Shown here one piece after another: positions 10,491 to 18,953 of a stretch of DNA of 24,108 nt. The DNA lies in assembly GCA_004151065.3 (NCBI GenBank), contig NWUY0300004015.1, forward strand, positions 60,193 to 84,300, written 5' to 3'. Position 1 is the first letter of the stretch; each line of letters starts with the position of its first letter. The stretch is from Larix sibirica (taxonomy: Eukaryota; Streptophyta; Pinopsida; Pinales; Pinaceae). A program made the position numbers and the translations under genes. The notes under the pieces were generated by a model. That model ran no database searches. It was not told the DNA's origin and saw nothing but the letters and a program-made list of their open reading frames with translations.

Positions 10491-11469
10491 TGTCATGTCC
10501 CAAATTTGGCATTGGGTCACAATGGCCTAATCAAATTGGCCCTATTCATNNNNNNNNNNNNNNNNNNNNNNNNNNNNNNNNNNNNNNNNNNNNNNNNNNN
10601 NNNNNNNNNNNNNNNNNNNNNNNNNNNNNNNNNNNNNNNNNNNNNNNNNNNNNNNNNNNNNNNNNNNNNNNNNNNNNNNNNNNNNNNNNNNNNNNNNNNN
10701 NNNNNNNNNNNNNNNNNNNNNNNNNNNNNNNNNNNNNNNNNNNNNNNNNNNNNNNNNNNNNNNNNNNNNNNNNNNNNNNNNNNNNNNNNNNNNNNNNNNN
10801 NNNNNNNNNNNNNNNNNNNNNNNNNNNNNNNNNNNNNNNNNNNNNNNNNNNNNNNNNNNNNNNNNNNNNNNNNNNNNNNNNNNNNNNNNNNNNNNNNNNN
10901 NNNNNNNNNNNNNNNNNNNNNNNNNNNNNNNNNNNNNNNNNNNNNNNNNNNNNNNNNNNNNNNNNNNNNNNNNNNNNNNNNNNNNNNNNNNNNNNNNNNN
11001 NNNNNNNNNNNNNNNNNNNNNNNNNNNNNNNNNNNNNNNNNNNNNNNNNNNNNNNNNNNNNNNNNNNNNNNNNNNNNNNNNNNNNNNNNNNNNNNNNNNN
11101 NNNNNNNNNNNNNNNNNNNNNNNNNNNNNNNNNNNNNNNNNNNNNNNNNNNNNNNNNNNNNNNNNNNNNNNNNNNNNNNNNNNNNNNNNNNNNNNNNNNN
11201 NNNNNNNNNNNNNNNNNNNNNNNNNNNNNNNNNNNNNNNNNNNNNNNNNNNNNNNNNNNNNNNNNNNNNNNNNNNNNNNNNNNNNNNNNNNNNNNNNNNN
11301 NNNNNNNNNNNNNNNNNNNNNNNNNNNNNNNNNNNNNNNNNNNNNNNNNNNNNNNNNNNNNNNNNNNNNNNNNNNNNNNNNNNNNNNNNTCAAAACTAGT
11401 CAAAGGTCCAACTAGGGAAAAAAGTGAAAAATTGTCATTTTAATAAAATTCCTAACAAGGGACATTACA
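10491..11469 (+). mobile_element. LTR (solo or element end) inserted in the LINE, mostly hidden by gap
   Basis: The segment begins TGTCATGTCCC and ends GGGACATTACA. The reverse complement of the end is TGTAATGTCCC, so 10 of 11 terminal bases are inverted repeats with TG...CA ends. The five bases before it are GATAT and those after it are GAGAT, matching at 4 of 5, as expected of an aged 5-bp target-site duplication. Protein-like LINE frames stop at its left end and resume at its right end. All but 59 bp on the left and 80 bp on the right are N. A solo LTR of about 1 kb would fit the stated gap length, but a larger element in a mis-sized gap cannot be excluded. Confidence 0.6.
10550..11389. 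other. Assembly gap (840 N)
   Basis: All bases are N. Open frames reported across it are artefacts. It lies wholly within the LTR-like insertion at 10491-11469, which suggests the gap exists because that repeat could not be resolved. Confidence 0.98.
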
Positions 11470-12289
11470 GAGATACATGGAGAAATTGAGCATCTTGAAA
11501 AAGGCTTGTGGGATCAAGTGAAAGAGCATACTATGGAGGATAGTGAGGTGGAGGCAGAGGAATGGGTTCAGGACCTTGGTATGATTTCCAGTTGAATGGC
11601 CTCATATGAATGCATCCTTATGACCTATTGGGTGATGAAAGCGCTACTCTCCCATGTCCTTAAGGATCGCGAGAACAAAGTTGCGGGAGACACTGAACTG
11701 GAGAATTCTTTGAAGGAGCATAAATGGGACTGTCGGCTAATGCACAAGAATATTGACCCGATGGAAAAAAAATGGGTATTTAGTTCTATCATCCTCCTGT
11801 TTTGGGTAATGGTTTTGGTCTGCTGATTTCTAGTAGGAACACTCCAGGGAGGAAGCCAAGCGCGGGTGGAAACACAACTATGGGGAATGAAGATGATGGT
11901 TTTGGATTCAGTTCATCCCGTATGCATGGATCTATTCATATCTTTGCGTAGGCGCCATCAAACGGGAGCCGCTAAGCGTCACTGGTATTTTGTCTTTTAC
12001 TATAAGGCTTAGTTATGTACTTCTATCTCATTTATTTTGGAGAATTATCGGCTAGCAGAATCTGTAGGCTATTTGGGGGCATCAGGAAGTCTTATGGTAA
12101 TAATCGGCATTGTAAAGGGGGGTTTGATGGGTCCAAATTTTTCAATTTTTGTATGGTTCATGGTACTATGTAGTATAGTGGTTTTCGGGATAGGTATCAG
12201 TCTGTTGATCTGTCTGTTCGCTGGAAAGAACTTCTGCTATTGACTGTTATGTAACTCTTTTTTGAATGATAATTTAATACTTTACTTAC
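11470..12289 (+). pseudogene. LINE ORF C-terminus and 3' UTR
   Basis: From 11470 one frame runs to 12243 with only three internal stops (TGA 11593, TGA 11824, TAG near 12010). It starts EIHGEIEHLEKGLWDQVKEH, then EDSEVEAEEWVQDLG, which is acidic and helix-like and is probably the true C-terminal coding part. From about 12030 the translation turns hydrophobic, but the DNA there is G/T-rich like the 3' UTR of many plant L1 elements, so I read that part as untranslated. The end is the A-tail at 12290-12297. Confidence 0.5.
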
Positions 12290-12297
12290 AAAAAAAA
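12290..12297 (+). other. LINE 3' A-tail
   Basis: Eight consecutive A residues directly precede the right target-site duplication, as left by target-primed reverse transcription. Confidence 0.75.
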
Positions 12298-12314
12298 TGA
12301 GTTAAAGTAGCACA
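12298..12314 (+). repeat. Right target-site duplication of the LINE insertion
   Basis: TGAGTTAAAGTAGCACA matches the left copy at 9476-9492 in 16 of 17 positions and follows directly on the A-tail. Confidence 0.85.
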
Positions 12315-13326
12315 TAATCCATTAATACTAATAAATATTACCCTAAGATCTAACGAAAATCCAATTCTATCCTACTCTCCTGAAAAATAAAGCAACACAC
12401 CAAGTCCTAGAATAATCAGTTCATAACCCTACTTTGCTGAAATAAATCTATAAAATTACTTATCCTACACTCATCCACAAGATTCAATAAATCTAAAACA
12501 GCTTCTACTCAGAAACAACCATGGAAAATTTTAGGGGCTAATCTTAGCCCATGGGCTAAATTTAGGGGTTTTAAATTTTTAATGGGCTATTTTTGACTAA
12601 ACACCTATTAGGTATGATTAGCCCACATTTTATTTATTTATTTTTAATGAATAGGAGGTTAGCCCCATCGAATTTAGAAAGGGAAACCTAGANGAGCACA
12701 TTCCCTTTTATCCCCTTTGAGTAATAAATCCCCTACTTGGAATAGTTGAACACCTTGAGAATCGAAGATTCTCAAGGATGTTAATTTAAATCTATATTCT
12801 ATATCTGATACTCGCTTTTAATTACTATTACAACTTCTGTTTTACAACAAATTATACAAGATAATGATCCATCTAAAAATAACTTCAAAGGATGATACTA
12901 CTGAATCCTTGAGTAACATATCACTGCCCTGCTGGCATCTTCTGAAGATTCACACTTAAGCATCAATTGAAGACTAAATGCTAAATTTCCAAAAGAGGGA
13001 AACCAACCCGTAGCATGAGTAACAATGACATCTTTTGGGACCAATGAAGAAGTAACAACACCTTCTATTCACTCCATGATCATGTTTCCTTTATCCTATT
13101 TGCACAAGATCCTGAATAACATGATTAGTAGGAAAAACCTAAGCACAAAACTACTTTAATTGTTTAAATTATAACTTAAAACAACATGATATTCAAAGAG
13201 GCCGTACCTGTGGTAAAACACTTGGATTAAGGGTAAAATAACATCAAAAAGGAATTGGGACTAGCTCGAATGTATTCAAAACAGGGTAAATGAGTGGTCA
13301 AAAGGTGACATTATGTAGGCCCAACA
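12315..13326 (-). mobile_element. Part of a 3' LTR of the minus-strand coiled-coil element
   Basis: On the minus strand the sequence leaving the polypurine tract starts TGTTGGGCC at 13326, the kind of terminus plant LTRs show. No protein is encoded from here to 12315. The far end of the LTR is not certain. A plus-strand TGTTGG at 9321-9326 could be the other inverted terminus. The LINE would then have split a roughly 1.18-kb LTR (9321-9492 plus 12315-13326). An unresolved base lies at 12693. Confidence 0.45.
12534..12666. repeat. Short inverted-repeat cluster of GGGCTAA words (MITE-like)
   Basis: The segment is bounded by GGGGCTAA (12534-12541) and its exact complement TTAGCCCC (12659-12666). 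Inside is a perfect 16-bp palindrome TTAGCCCATGGGCTAA (12544-12559), plus further GGGCTA and TTAGCCC copies near 12580 and 12617. The 133-bp size, AT-rich centre and subterminal repeats resemble hAT-type miniature inverted-repeat elements. The flanking 8-mers do not match, so a target-site duplication is not shown. It may instead be a hairpin-forming LTR segment. Confidence 0.35.
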
Positions 13327-13337
13327 TCTCCCCCCAA
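13327..13337 (-). other. Polypurine tract next to LTR start
   Basis: Read on the minus strand, TTGGGGGGAGA is followed at once by TGTTGGG. A G-rich purine run abutting a TG terminus is the plus-strand primer and 3' LTR junction of plant LTR retrotransposons. It sets the orientation (minus) and the 3' end of the internal region whose ORF lies at 13554-16275. Confidence 0.65.
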
Positions 13338-13553
13338 CTCATCCAAATGCATGTCCTCATGCATTAAGGTCTTTGTTGTCATTCGCATGAGATGCATGTA
13401 AATATCTGAGTTGAAATGAAACTTGTTTCTTTTCCTGAACAAATATGAACCCTACTACAACCATCAACTCTAATCCCCACAATTGTTCTGAAGGAAAATC
13501 ATACATAGGTCTATACTTATCTACAGGTAACCATATGAGGGGAAATTGAAACT

Positions 13554-16275
13554 TCAGCCCAATCCATTTCGTCCCCTTCTATTGGATGCATCAATGTATA
13601 TATCCAATATGTATATTTCCCTCTTAAAGTTGGGAAACCAAAAATGTTCCTTGATTCTCACCTCCCTTGAGGACAACTTCCATCTCCTTAAACAAATTCT
13701 CAGAGCATCCGAAGAAATATGATTAACAAACTCCACACAATGAGACAAGATCTATCCCTTAATAGATAAAACCATTTGAGCTATAACAGGGGATCTCCCG
13801 AATGGAATTTGGGCTCCAATACACATTTTTGCATTAAAAAGTTATTCCCTAATGGTTAACTCACATGTGGCATGATTATTTTCCAGGGTGTCCTGAGATG
13901 CCTTCCATCTAAGTTGATTCAAAATGTAAGGCAGGAAATCCCTCAAATGAAGATCCCTAATAAAGGGCACATGATTGAAATCTCGCACTATGGATAGAAT
14001 GAAATCACATCAATAGAATTCACACAAAGAGTGTTGAGTGAGTATATCTACTTGAAGGAAAATTCCCCAAAATTCTTCAACATTTGTGATTTGAGGACTC
14101 TGGAGTTCAACTAATGCAACTAATTGAAAAAAAAGGAAGAAATTGCACAAAAAATAAATCATACACAAGACATGGTTCCCTGCACCCTAATAACTCATAA
14201 ATGAGTTGTCTCATACTGTTCTTCTCCTCCTGTAGATTCTTAACCTGTTCTTGATCCACCTACAGTTTCTTTCTATCTACTTGCCAATCTCTTTCCTTCT
14301 CTACATAAGAGACAAACTCATCCCATTTCCTTCTTTCTAGAGCCTACATTGTCTGTTTATGTTCTACCAAAGACACTATACCCCCTTGAAGTGACTCAGC
14401 TACCTTCTTCCATTTGTCCATTTCAGCTTGTAATAATGAAGCAAAAGGTAAATATATTTGAGTGGATTGTTCCTTTAATTCCATAGTTTGTTCAACTTGT
14501 AACAGTGGAGGAGGAAATAGGTCTGTTTGAATAGCCCACTCCCTTCTTTTGATAACCTATTCGGCTTGTGAAAGTAGAGTACGAAGTGGGTCTATTTGAA
14601 TGGCCTGCTCCTTCCTTTCCATAGCCTATTCGGCTTGTAACAATACAGGGGGAAGTAAGTCTATTTGGGTAGCCTTATCCTTCCTTTCCACCAATAGATC
14701 TTCCTATGCGAGAGATTCTATTCCTAGGGATTCAATTGATCTTTTCATCTGTTTCTTCAATTCTCAAGCCCTTCTCCTTAATCTCCAATTTTCCCTGGTC
14801 AATTGTGTGACCTTATCGTTCAAAGAAAGGGATTTATTTTTCTTCTCCTTCCCATTAAATTCCTTCCTGTTACTCTTATCCTTAACATGATCAAGCGTTG
14901 TTACTTCTAGTTCGCTCATATTTCCATCCTTTTCTTTATTCCTGTCAGGTTCTTATGGGGTTGGGTTTATGTCTTCCATAGGTTCAAGAATAAAGAACAC
15001 CTCAGCCTCTTCTATGGTAATTTCACCCCTTGCCATTGTTTTATCAATAGACTGTTGGATATTCTCTATATAATCTTCTACTGTTGCCTCTAAAGTTACA
15101 ACCAAAGGGGTTTCTTCCTCTGACTAGGCCATATCCATTTAGATTTGAGTATCAATGTCTAGTTCTTGTGTAACATACATTGTACATTCCAGAGATGTTA
15201 CCCCCTCTATAACTTGTATCACTACCATTGCTTCTTCTCCTTCCACATCCATAATTGGTTCTTCTATAGCAGTCGTGGGAATGATAATTTGGGTTTCTAC
15301 AATAACATGTTCTAACCCCATTGACATTGTCTGGAACCGTGGTATAAATTCTACGAAGTCTGAAACTCTATTTTTCCCTTTTTGGGGTGTCGGGGGTGTT
15401 TGTGGTTGTTCCTCCTCCATAATACAAGGCTTCCAATATCCCTTTGAAGGATGTTTCTCAATAATTTCTATGTCATTATCCTCCTCAAGGACATTTCTAT
15501 GTTCTACCCTATCATCCTCGTTCACTTCTTCATTGTCATTTCCCCCTGATTGTTGAGCTTCTCCTTCCAATTTTTATGTCCTATCTTCTCCCTACACCAG
15601 CTCCCCATCATTTACTTCCTTAGTATCATTATCCTGGTTTACTCTGTCAGACCAAATTTAGTCCTCAACCTAATTATGCTATTGATGTGCCGCATCTTCC
15701 TCTTGCATATCATTTCTTGAATGGCATAATGAATTGATGCCATGAGAGTTGAGCATCCTCCAAAGCGTCGAGAACCAACAATCTAATGAACCCATGATTT
15801 GCTAGGGTTTCTAAGGGGTGTTTTGCACCCCTTACAACCCTTGCCATTAATTTTGCTGAACTCAACAAAAAAAGGGATATTCAACCGTGCATCGTGCCTT
15901 ATATGAGCAAGCAGTTTGAGGTGATAAGAAAATATTACCTAGTATCTTCCCTCACATGTAAGATATGTTTTAATATACAGGGCTACCTCTTTCCAAATTC
16001 CAGGTAATGAATTCCAAGCATAACCCATTCCTTGATGATGCAACACCTATCCATCACTACAGAATTACTTCTCTGCCTGCACCAGGGAATTTTTTTATTG
16101 AAAACCACCATTCTCTAATTGGGGTTAAACTTGTTACCCTTGCTATAAATTCGTTTGTAACCAGGATCTCCAACCCTCTCACTATAGACTTTTCCTCCTC
16201 CAAGTTATGAGATAACTGCAACACTATCTCCTTGTCAAACCATTGCAATCTCTCGAAATACTCCACGCATCCCAC
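13554..16275 (-). pseudogene. Long decayed ORF: acidic, coiled-coil-like protein of an LTR-type element
   Basis: About 900 codons can be followed with four frameshifts. First is an N-terminal folded part, 16275-16060 (YFERLQWFDKEIVLQLSHNL, then VRGLEILVTNEFIARVTSL) and 15995-15730 (WKEVALYIKTYLTCEGRY). It resembles, from memory, the N-terminal region of repetitive uncharacterised plant transposon proteins. Next is an acidic middle, 15730-15139 (NDNEEVNEDDRVEHRNVLEE). A charged, helix-rich part with four 23-residue repeats spans 14691-14422. The last part is a C-terminal folded domain, 14130-13554 (EFWGIFLQVDILTQHSLCEF, FPNFKREIYILDIYID). Frameshifts fall in homopolymers, for instance T7 at 15867-15873 and A8 at 14127-14134 (plus-strand reading). 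Stops are mainly TAG. No gag knuckle, RT or integrase is seen. The function is unknown. The polypurine tract downstream implies a non-autonomous LTR element. Confidence 0.65.
14422..14691 (-). repeat. Tandem array, 69-bp unit, about four copies, in frame
   Basis: The plus-strand word (G/A)T(C/A)T(A/G)TTTG recurs at 14452, 14521, 14590 and 14659, spaced exactly 69 bp. On the minus strand the frame is that of the surrounding ORF, so each unit is 23 residues: an acidic/basic opening (ERK-D/E), then (A/S)(T/I)Q(I/T)D, a Leu/Pro-rich segment and a closing LLQAE-like end. The four central motifs read DKATQID, EQAIQID, EWAIQTD and EQSTQIY. Two unit junctions end in TAG where a third has CAA, which shows stops arising within equivalent positions. 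Confidence 0.85.
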
Positions 16276-17113
16276 ATTCTGAAATAGATGGTATACCTCT
16301 CTTCTTGATCTTAGTTATTCTATGCTCTCTGGTTTGTGATGTACTACAAAGCCCCCAATTTTCCTTAACTATTGGTTTTTCCTATTTTGGAGGTTGTAGT
16401 AGGTTGTTACTTAGGCGAATATCAGATAGCATGCAAGGAAGGAAAGGGTGGCACAAATTTTTTATTCATATTGGGTAAGCTTCATTTTTTTGAAAGGATT
16501 TACCTTTAGGAAATAACTACCCATTATGGTCTGAAAATTTTGGGAATAACAAACCTATGGTATGGCAGTCTCGGGAATGATGTACCCCACCCAACTTAAT
16601 TGGTTTGGGTGTCCTCGTCCAATCGGATATAAAAAGTGCCAGCCTTCATCATATCCAATTGAATTAATAAATAATTAAACATATAAGGGGTTGAACCTAG
16701 ATTAAATTACCAATCGTAGTGAATGGTGGAGCATGCTGAATGATAATATTCCTTGATGAATGCAACCCATGTGGAAATTTCTAGAGGTATTATATTGTTC
16801 ATGATGAATAAGACTGTTGATGTGACCATTAAGAAGTGTGGTGGAAACAAAATGAGAGCTTTGGAAATTACTATTGTTACTGCAAAAATACAGGATGTTG
16901 CTAAGTACGACGGAGAAAAGAATACATTATTGATGACTACTAACTCTGGGTAAAGTGTTGCGACTGAAATTACTCACATGTGTTCTTTAATGAAGATGCT
17001 ACTACAAGGAACATTGCTTGATCATGAGGTTACTTAGACAAATATCAACAGTTGACCCAAAATTTAACAATATTTGAATATGCGTCATATTGCTGTGAAA
17101 ATAAATAACTGAT
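16276..17113. other. Unassigned DNA between two minus-strand elements
   Basis: This segment must contain whatever lies upstream of the coiled-coil ORF and downstream of the gypsy 3' UTR, but I could not delimit an LTR. Notable items are a hairpin CACCCAA / TTGGGTG with a 10-base loop (16588-16611) and a plus-strand CCAAT directly followed by GGATATAAAAAG (16619-16636), promoter-like but with unusual spacing. A plus-strand frame at 16753-16953 (DVTIKKCGGNKMRALEIT) is not recognised. Confidence 0.4.
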
Positions 17114-17250
17114 GTAACAACATGCAAGCAAGTAACAACATATGAATGAGTAACAACATATGAACAATTCCTGAAGGAGTAAAAATATATGAAAAGTAAC
17201 AACGCATAAGCAAGTAGCAGCACATAAACAAGTAATCAACATCAAAACAA
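17114..17250. repeat. 18-bp minisatellite, about six degenerate units
   Basis: GTAACAACATATGAA-like units begin at 17114, 17132, 17150, 17179, 17196, 17214 and 17232. Spacings are 18, 18, 29, 17, 18 and 18 bp, with one interruption. The units are short and directly adjacent with no spacers, so this is not a CRISPR array. The array lies in the presumed 3' untranslated part of the minus-strand gypsy element. Confidence 0.75.
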
Positions 17251-17304
17251 AAAAGTTTTATTTCTAAGATTGAAGCTTTTGTACATATTTATTTGAAATT
17301 GAAC

Positions 17305-17675
17305 TTTTTTTTTCAAAGTACTGGCTGCTAGAGACTAGTTTTCAACTGGAATTAATTTTGTCTGGTTGCGTCCCAAATAAAATTCTCACAACTAGAATTT
17401 ATTATATTTTTTCTCAATCATTAGCTACTACATGACTAGTTTTCAACTGATACTTGTCTAATTATGCCCCAACCGAGGTTTTCACAACTAGATTTTTTTT
17501 TCAAAGTAATAGCTGCCAGAGATTAGTTTTCAACTAGCATTTGTCTAGCTGCATCCCAAATGAGATTTTCACAACTAGAATTTATTATATTTTTTCTCAA
17601 GCATCAACTGCTAGAAGACTAGTTTTCAACTAATACTTGTCTAATTGTGCCCCAACTAAGTTTTTCACAACTATA
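17305..17675. repeat. Tandem array: about 95-bp monomers in a 185-188-bp dimer, two dimers
   Basis: The core (A)CTAGTTTTCAACT occurs at about 17335, 17436, 17523 and 17619 (TTTTCAACT starting at 17339, 17440, 17527 and 17623), with alternating spacings of 101, 87 and 96 bp. Monomers 1 and 3 share TTTTTTTTTCAAAGTA and GC(G/A)TCCCAAAT; monomers 2 and 4 share ATATTTTTTCTCAA and TGCCCCAAC. All monomers end in (T)TCACAACTA. The array sits directly after the stop of the integrase frame in the minus-strand gypsy element, so it belongs to that element's 3' untranslated region. Confidence 0.85.
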
Positions 17676-17685
17676 TTTGTTTAGA

Positions 17686-17973
17686 TCATGTGGATGGAGA
17701 GGAATGCTCCTTATTTAGTAGCACCTGTAATTTTTTATAAGAAGAAACATGTTGAACAAAATAATTTATTGAATATGGATTATGATATATCTGTAAGCGA
17801 TGTCCATTTGCAATTAGAAGGGTACGGTATTTATCTATAGTAACCTGTTTAACAGTCCCATTGCTGGAGACTGTGTCAACTTCATAAGGACCTAGCCATG
17901 TAGTATGGATTTTACCCTTAAAATATTTGAATCGAGAATCATATAGTAGGGCCCAATATCCAGGGAAAAACAC
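17686..17973 (-). pseudogene. Gypsy integrase C-terminal domain
   Basis: The frame reads FPGYWALLYDSRFKYFKGKI, then TTWLGPYEVDTVSSNGTVKQ and LIANGHRLQIYHNPY, and ends with a stop at 17686. The ALLY-SR-K-F-GK, W-GP-V and NG-RLK-Y blocks are typical of the C-terminal domain of non-chromovirus plant Ty3/gypsy integrase. The frame is one base off that of the catalytic core upstream, so an indel separates them in the degraded stretch 17974-18143. Confidence 0.75.
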
Positions 17974-18143
17974 CTTTTCTTGATAAGTTTGTCATGTCAT
18001 TTAACATGTTGTTGTCGGAAAATATCTGTACGTTGTAATGCTACTACTTGTATCTATTCCAACTCATTCAATTGCTCCAACCTATGATTTTGACGCTCTG
18101 TTAAGTATAATCCAACCTCCACAACAGTTCTTATTGTTTTGAT

Positions 18144-18880
18144 TTAAAATTTAATACGAAATATGGGACACTTACCATAGAATAATTCAAATGGACAAAA
18201 ACCTGTAGTGCTACGCCAAGTTGTCCTGTATGCCCAAAGAGCTTCTGATAACCTTTTAGCCCAATCTTTGAAATCACTAGCCACAATTTTTGTCAGAATG
18301 TTCTCCAATACCTTATTTGTGTTTTCCACTTTCCCATTGTCTTGTGGATGATATGGTGAAGTGAAACGGTGTTGGATCTTGTACTTTGAAAGCATTTCCT
18401 TGATTCTATTTCCTATGAATTGTTTTCCTCCTTTAGTGAAAACCTCTCTGGGAATCCCATAACGAACAAAAATTTATTCAAATAGGAAGTCCATGATAGA
18501 TTGTTTTGTTGATTTTATCAGAGCCCTTGCCTCAACCCATTTAGTTACATAATCAGTATAGACCATAATGTAATATTTTTGCTTGGATGGAGGGTTAATT
18601 GGTCCTACAAAGTCAAGAGCCCATTTTTCAAAGGGTTCTATGACTACTTGTAGTTGTAACAACATTTCATCTGATTGAATTGGTTGAACCATCCTTTGAC
18701 AAATATCATAGCCTTGCACATATTTTTTTTCATCGTGGAATATTATAGGCTAGTAATATCCCATCTACAACACTTTATGCCCTCTTATCCTATCAACAAA
18801 CTGACCCCTGCAAGGTTCATCATGACAGGCCTTCAAGATATCAGGAATTTCATCTTCGCTGACACATCTTTGGATAATCT
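18144..18880 (-). pseudogene. Gypsy integrase zinc finger and catalytic core
   Basis: The zinc-finger region (about 18880-18690) reads CHDEPCRGQF, where the family has a second His in place of Gln, and GYDICQRM, where the first Cys of the pair is Tyr. Zinc binding is therefore lost. In the core, the first catalytic Asp is present (KWALDFVGPI, codon 18612-18614). The second is replaced by Lys (VFTKGGKQFIG, codon 18432-18434). The Glu is present (DNGKVENTNK, 18324-18326). Lys to Glu spacing is exactly that of D35E, which confirms the alignment. One stop interrupts the core near 18474 (FLFE-stop-IFVRYG). The conserved LSEALWAYRTTWRSTTG and PFELFYGK blocks are intact. Confidence 0.85.
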
Positions 18881-18953
18881 GATTAGGTATTGTGTAAAAA
18901 AAATAACCCTGCACCCATGAGTATCTTGTACTCTATTGAATTATCCTTCGTTT

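Larger units (their letters stand above)
9493..12297 (+). mobile_element. 5'-truncated LINE-type retrotransposon
   Basis: The segment is bounded by a 17-bp near-perfect direct repeat and ends in eight A residues directly before the right repeat. It starts abruptly inside an RNase H domain. Target-primed reverse transcription by non-LTR retrotransposons leaves exactly this: a long target-site duplication, a 3' A-tail and 5' truncation. Read in pieces, the coding sequence shifts through frames 9495-9809, 9796-10116, 10106-10490 and, after a 979-bp insertion, 11470 to about 11830. The RNase H-bearing end and A-tail suggest a plant L1-like element. No reverse transcriptase is present because of the truncation, so the exact clade cannot be set. 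Confidence 0.8.

Noticed and set aside
10310-11443. Long open frames across the N gap on both strands
   Set aside because: Most of their length is unsequenced, so the absence of stops means nothing.
12037-12243. Open frame with two apparent membrane segments
   Set aside because: It lies in the G/T-rich 3' end of the LINE just before the A-tail. Hydrophobic translation follows from base composition, so no membrane protein is claimed.
15155-15556. Plus-strand 133-codon frame, and a similar one at 14600-14890
   Set aside because: Both are antisense shadows of the minus-strand coiled-coil ORF. Their Ser/Thr and Leu/Phe richness mirrors the Glu/Asp and Lys codons of the other strand.
15640-15795. 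An ATG at 15795 that could start the coiled-coil ORF on its own
   Set aside because: The overlapping frame through the same bases continues the N-terminal domain (NHGFIRLLVLDALEDAQL), so a frameshift near 15730 is more likely than a new start.
16315-16345. Minus-strand CCAGAGAGCAT resembling the end of a tRNA-Met primer-binding site
   Set aside because: The match to a tRNA 3' end is partial and no LTR end lies directly upstream.
16619-16636. CCAAT followed by TATAAAAA as a promoter
   Set aside because: The two boxes are almost adjacent, unlike functional promoters, and no gene or LTR border could be tied to them.
16753-16953. Plus-strand 66-codon frame with an orderly composition
   Set aside because: No known family and no supporting signals. 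It lies in the untranslated or LTR part of a minus-strand element.
17114-17250. CRISPR-like short regular repeats
   Set aside because: Units adjoin without unique spacers, and the context is a plant retrotransposon.
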